In this document: positions 61,390 to 64,000 of the stretch, piece by piece
How positions within the stretch are numbered: the first letter of the stretch is position 1
Layout: the number at the start of each line of letters is the position of its first letter
Source of the DNA: Phycicoccus sp. Soil748
Lineage (GTDB): Bacteria > Actinomycetota > Actinomycetes > Actinomycetales > Dermatophilaceae
Reading direction: 5' to 3'
Assembly: GCF_001428025.1 (NCBI RefSeq)
Contig: NZ_LMSC01000005.1
Coordinates: forward strand, 227,964 to 291,963
DNA length: 64,000 nt
Made by a program: the position numbers and the translations under genes
The notes under the pieces: model-generated
What the model was told of the DNA's origin: nothing
Database searches by the model: none
What the model saw: the letters and a program-made list of their open reading frames with translations, nothing else

Positions 61390-62556
61390 GTGAGCACTGG
61401 GACCCCCGACTTCGACCTCTTCCGGATCTCCGAGGACCACGAGGCGCTGCGTGAGGCGGTGCGCGCGGTCGCGGAGGACAAGATCGCGCCGTACGCGGCC
61501 GCCGTGGACGAGGAGGCCCGCTACCCGCAGGAGGCGCACGACGCCCTCGTGGCGTCCGACTTCTTCGCCCCGCACATCGCCGAGGAGTACGGCGGCGTCG
61601 GCGCGGACGCGCTCGCGACGTGCATCGTCATCGAGGAGGTGGCCCGCGTCGACGCGTCGGCCTCCCTGATCCCCGCGGTCAACAAGCTCGGCACCATGCC
61701 GCTGATCCTCGCGGCGAGCGAGGACGTGAAGAAGCGCTACCTCACACCCGTCGCGGCGGGGGAGTCGACGTTCTCCTACGGGCTGTCCGAGCGGGAGGCC
61801 GGTTCCGACACCGCCGCCATGCGGACCCGCGCGCGGCGCGACGGCGACGACTGGGTGCTGAACGGACAGAAGTCCTGGATCACCAACGCCGGCGTCTCCG
61901 ACTACTACACGGTGCTCGCCGTGACCGACCCGGAGGGCCGCCGCGGCGCCAACGTCAGCGCCTTCGTCGTCGAGAAGTCCGACGCCGGCTTCACGTTCGG
62001 CGAGAAGGAGCGCAAGCTCGGCATCAAGGGCAGCCCCACCCGCGAGCTGCACTTCGACAACGTGCGCATCCCCGGCGACCGCATCGTCGGTGCCGAGGGC
62101 GAGGGACTCAAGATCGCCCTGCGCACCCTCGACCACACCCGCGTCACCATCGGCGCCCAGGCCGTCGGCATCGCCCAGGGCGCGCTCGACCACGCGGTCG
62201 CGTACGTCAAGGAGCGCAAGCAGTTCGGCAAGCACATCGCCGAGTTCCAGGGCATCCAGTTCATGCTCGCCGACATGGCCATGACCGTCGAGGCCGCCCG
62301 GCAGATGGTGTACGTCGCGGCCGCCAAGTCCGAGCGCGGCGACAAGGACCTGCCGTTCTTCGGCGCCGCCGCCAAGTGCTACGCCTCGGACGTCGCCATG
62401 CAGGTGACCACCGACGCCGTGCAGCTGCTCGGCGGCGCGGGCTACGTCCGCGACTTCCCGCTCGAGCGGATGATGCGCGACGCCAAGATCACCCAGATCT
62501 ACGAGGGCACCAACCAGGTCCAGCGCGTCGTGATGGCCCGCCAGCTGCTCGGATAG
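61390..62556 (+). CDS. Acyl-CoA dehydrogenase (FadE25-like)
   Basis: A 388-residue FAD-dependent acyl-CoA dehydrogenase. It has YGLSEREAGSDTAAM, SWITNAG, RVTIGAQAVGIAQGAL and the catalytic-base region AKITQIYEGTNQVQR. It matches the short/branched-chain type, whose mycobacterial relative FadE25 directly follows purE. Here the polysaccharide locus separates the two. GTG start at 61390. Confidence 0.92.
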   Translation: MSTGTPDFDLFRISEDHEALREAVRAVAEDKIAPYAAAVDEEARYPQEAHDALVASDFFAPHIAEEYGGVGADALATCIVIEEVARVDASASLIPAVNKLGTMPLILAASEDVKKRYLTPVAAGESTFSYGLSEREAGSDTAAMRTRARRDGDDWVLNGQKSWITNAGVSDYYTVLAVTDPEGRRGANVSAFVVEKSDAGFTFGEKERKLGIKGSPTRELHFDNVRIPGDRIVGAEGEGLKIALRTLDHTRVTIGAQAVGIAQGALDHAVAYVKERKQFGKHIAEFQGIQFMLADMAMTVEAARQMVYVAAAKSERGDKDLPFFGAAAKCYASDVAMQVTTDAVQLLGGAGYVRDFPLERMMRDAKITQIYEGTNQVQRVVMARQLLG

Positions 62557-62645
62557 GCAGCGAAACCGGCGCCCTGCACGCAGAGACCACTGACCGGGTT
62601 CAGCCGGGCGGCTGCGGGTCGTACCGGGGCGGCACGACCCGGCGG

Positions 62646-62651
62646 TACTGT
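62646..62651 (+). promoter_or_regulatory. Putative -10 box (TACTGT) of the LuxR-type regulator
   Basis: TACTGT ends 6 nt before GTG 62658, which supports that start. Confidence 0.45.
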
Positions 62652-62657
62652 CGACGG

Positions 62658-64000
62658 GTGCTGCACGGCCGTGAGCCCGAACGCGCGCGTCTTGCCGCCC
62701 TGGTGGACCAAGCACGCGCTGGCACCGGCGCCGTCGTGGTCCTGGTCGGAGAGCCCGGGGTCGGCAAGAGCGCCCTGTTGCACGACCTGACCACCGAAGG
62801 AGACCGCTCCGGTGGAGCTGGGGACGTCCGGGTCCTGCGCACTGCTGGCGTCGAGTCCGAGTCACCGCTGCCGTACGCGGCGCTGTACCGCCTGCTGCGT
62901 CCCGTCGTGAGCTTCGACCACCTGCCCGGCCCTCAGGCGAGGGCGTTGCGGGTCGCGTTCGGCCTGGAGGACGGACCTGCTGTGGAGCCGTTCCTCGTCG
63001 GGGTCGCCACCCTGTCCGTCCTGACGGACGCAGCAGAACCCGGTCACCCGCTGCTGGTGGTGGTCGACGATGCGCACTGGCTCGACTCGGCGTCCGCGGA
63101 CGCGTTGTTGTTCGCCGCCCGTCAGCTGGTCGCGGACCCGGTGGCCATGGTGTTCGCCGCGCGCACCGGCGACACGGCAGGACGGGAGTTCGCCGCGGCC
63201 GGACTGCCGGTCCTGCAGGTCGACGGGTTGGATGACACGGCCGCCCGGCAGCTCCTCGACCAGCGTGCCGGAGAGCCCGTGTCGGGCGAGGTCGCCGAGC
63301 GCCTGGTCCGCGAGACCGGCGGGAACCCGCTCGCGCTGCTCGAGCTGCCTACCGGGCTCAGCAGCGAACAGCTGCAGGGAATGGCGCCGTTGCCGCCGCG
63401 GCTCGCGTTGACCGCAGGGGTGGAACGCGCGTTCCTCGACCGGTGTCGACGCCTGGCCCCCCGGGTGCAGACCCTGGTGCTGGTGGCGGCTGCCGATGCG
63501 ACCGGACGGGTCGGCACCGTCCGGGAGGCGGCCGCCGCCCTCGGTGCCGACGCGGCCTCGTGGGATGACGCGGAGCGAGCCGGCCTGCTCTCGGTCACCG
63601 GGGACGTCGTGGCTGTCCGGCACCCGCTGGTTCGGTCGGCGGTGTACCAGGCCGCGACCAGCTTCGAACAGCGCCAGGTGCACCGCGCCCTAGCGGAGGC
63701 AGTCGGCGCCGATGACCCGGACCGGGCCACCTGGCACCGCGCCGCGGCAGCCGACGGACCCGACGCCGACGTGGCCGGCGCCCTTGCCGACGTGGCCGTC
63801 CGGGCCGAGCAGCGCGGTGGCCACCGAGCCGCAGCGGACGCGTTCGAGCGCTCGGCCGCCCTGACCGCAGACGAAGCGGACCGAGCGACCCGCCTGTTCG
63901 GCGCCGGGCGCACCGCATGGGCAGCCGGGCAGGCGGTCCGTGCCCGCGCCCTGGCGTCCTCCGCCCGCGAGCTCGCGGTCGACCCGTCGCAGCGAGCCGA
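62658..64000 (+). CDS. LuxR/MalT-type ATPase regulator (LAL family), C-terminus beyond window
   Basis: The first 447 residues of a large STAND-type ATPase regulator. VLVGEPGVGKSALLHDL near residue 25 is Walker A and LLVVVDDAHWLD near 128 is Walker B. The RETGGNPLALLELP block near 220 is typical of this family, and helical repeats begin near 340 (AAADAFERSAALTADEADRATRLF). The C-terminal LuxR helix-turn-helix, if present, lies past the right edge. The leaderless GTG at 62658 is supported by TACTGT. Such regulators switch on operons in response to nucleotides or inducers; the target is unknown. Confidence 0.82.
   Translation, partial: MLHGREPERARLAALVDQARAGTGAVVVLVGEPGVGKSALLHDLTTEGDRSGGAGDVRVLRTAGVESESPLPYAALYRLLRPVVSFDHLPGPQARALRVAFGLEDGPAVEPFLVGVATLSVLTDAAEPGHPLLVVVDDAHWLDSASADALLFAARQLVADPVAMVFAARTGDTAGREFAAAGLPVLQVDGLDDTAARQLLDQRAGEPVSGEVAERLVRETGGNPLALLELPTGLSSEQLQGMAPLPPRLALTAGVERAFLDRCRRLAPRVQTLVLVAAADATGRVGTVREAAAALGADAASWDDAERAGLLSVTGDVVAVRHPLVRSAVYQAATSFEQRQVHRALAEAVGADDPDRATWHRAAAADGPDADVAGALADVAVRAEQRGGHRAAADAFERSAALTADEADRATRLFGAGRTAWAAGQAVRARALASSARELAVDPSQRA

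Overview
The window comes from a very GC-rich actinobacterium. The gene content (acyl-CoA carboxylase epsilon subunit, an LpdA-type flavoprotein, an F420-type oxidoreductase, FadE25-type acyl-CoA dehydrogenase), the many GTG starts and the many TAnnnT hexamers 6-8 nt before start codons (a leaderless-mRNA signature) all fit. I infer a member of Micrococcales, possibly Intrasporangiaceae; the sequence alone does not prove the genus. From memory, much of the gene content is a rearranged counterpart of the Mycobacterium tuberculosis Rv3274c-Rv3315c region. No rRNA, tRNA, CRISPR array or complete insertion sequence was seen.

Layout. 1-2.7 kb: an ABC ATPase cut by the left edge, a divergent MarR-like regulator with a perfect palindrome between them, and a methylmalonyl-CoA-mutase-type large subunit. 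2.7-20.5 kb: nucleoside uptake and salvage. It holds an M20 amidohydrolase, a BMP/nucleoside ABC importer (lipoprotein, ATPase, two permeases) running into cytidine deaminase, then thymidine phosphorylase, a cupin and adenosine deaminase; on the other strand lie deoxyribose-phosphate aldolase, two aldehyde dehydrogenase-family proteins and a uridine-kinase-like protein, then purine nucleoside phosphorylase and a phosphosugar mutase. 20.6-34 kb: LpdA, an antitoxin-like protein with a Pro/Glu tail, the biotinylated acyl-CoA carboxylase alpha subunit, tryptophan dioxygenase, a glucose-6-phosphate dehydrogenase, a PfkB kinase, an epimerase, and a MerR-controlled acyl-CoA dehydrogenase/carboxyltransferase pair. 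34-48 kb: Maf, a Na+/H+ antiporter fused to a UBP zinc finger, a DUF885 peptidase, a MOSC protein, the propionyl-CoA carboxylase beta/epsilon pair with divergent birA, a class III cyclase, an enoyl-CoA hydratase, a two-component system, GtrA, PurK and PurE. 48-60 kb: an unknown secreted protein, a CoA-binding protein, and a cell-surface polysaccharide locus. Four co-directional genes plus a WbpI-like epimerase would make a UDP-diacetamido-uronic acid, accompanied by a flippase, an SGNH-type O-acyltransferase and a glycosyltransferase. 60-64 kb: an F420-type oxidoreductase, FadE25 and the start of a large LuxR/MalT-type ATPase regulator.

How the parts connect. The nucleoside block imports nucleosides, splits them and sends deoxyribose onward as acetaldehyde. 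The alpha, beta, epsilon, BirA and mutase genes cover most of propionyl-CoA carboxylation and methylmalonyl-CoA rearrangement; the epimerase and the B12-binding mutase subunit are not here.

The most unusual structure is a pair of genes encoding AbiEi-like/DUF559 (Vsr-fold) putative endonucleases at 9.9 and 29.6 kb. Each is bracketed on both sides by copies of its own imperfect palindrome, and the palindromes differ between the two loci. A third, gene-less cluster of palindromic 52-53 bp direct repeats lies at 45.87-46.01 kb. This resembles REP/RAYT units in design but with a nuclease-type protein.
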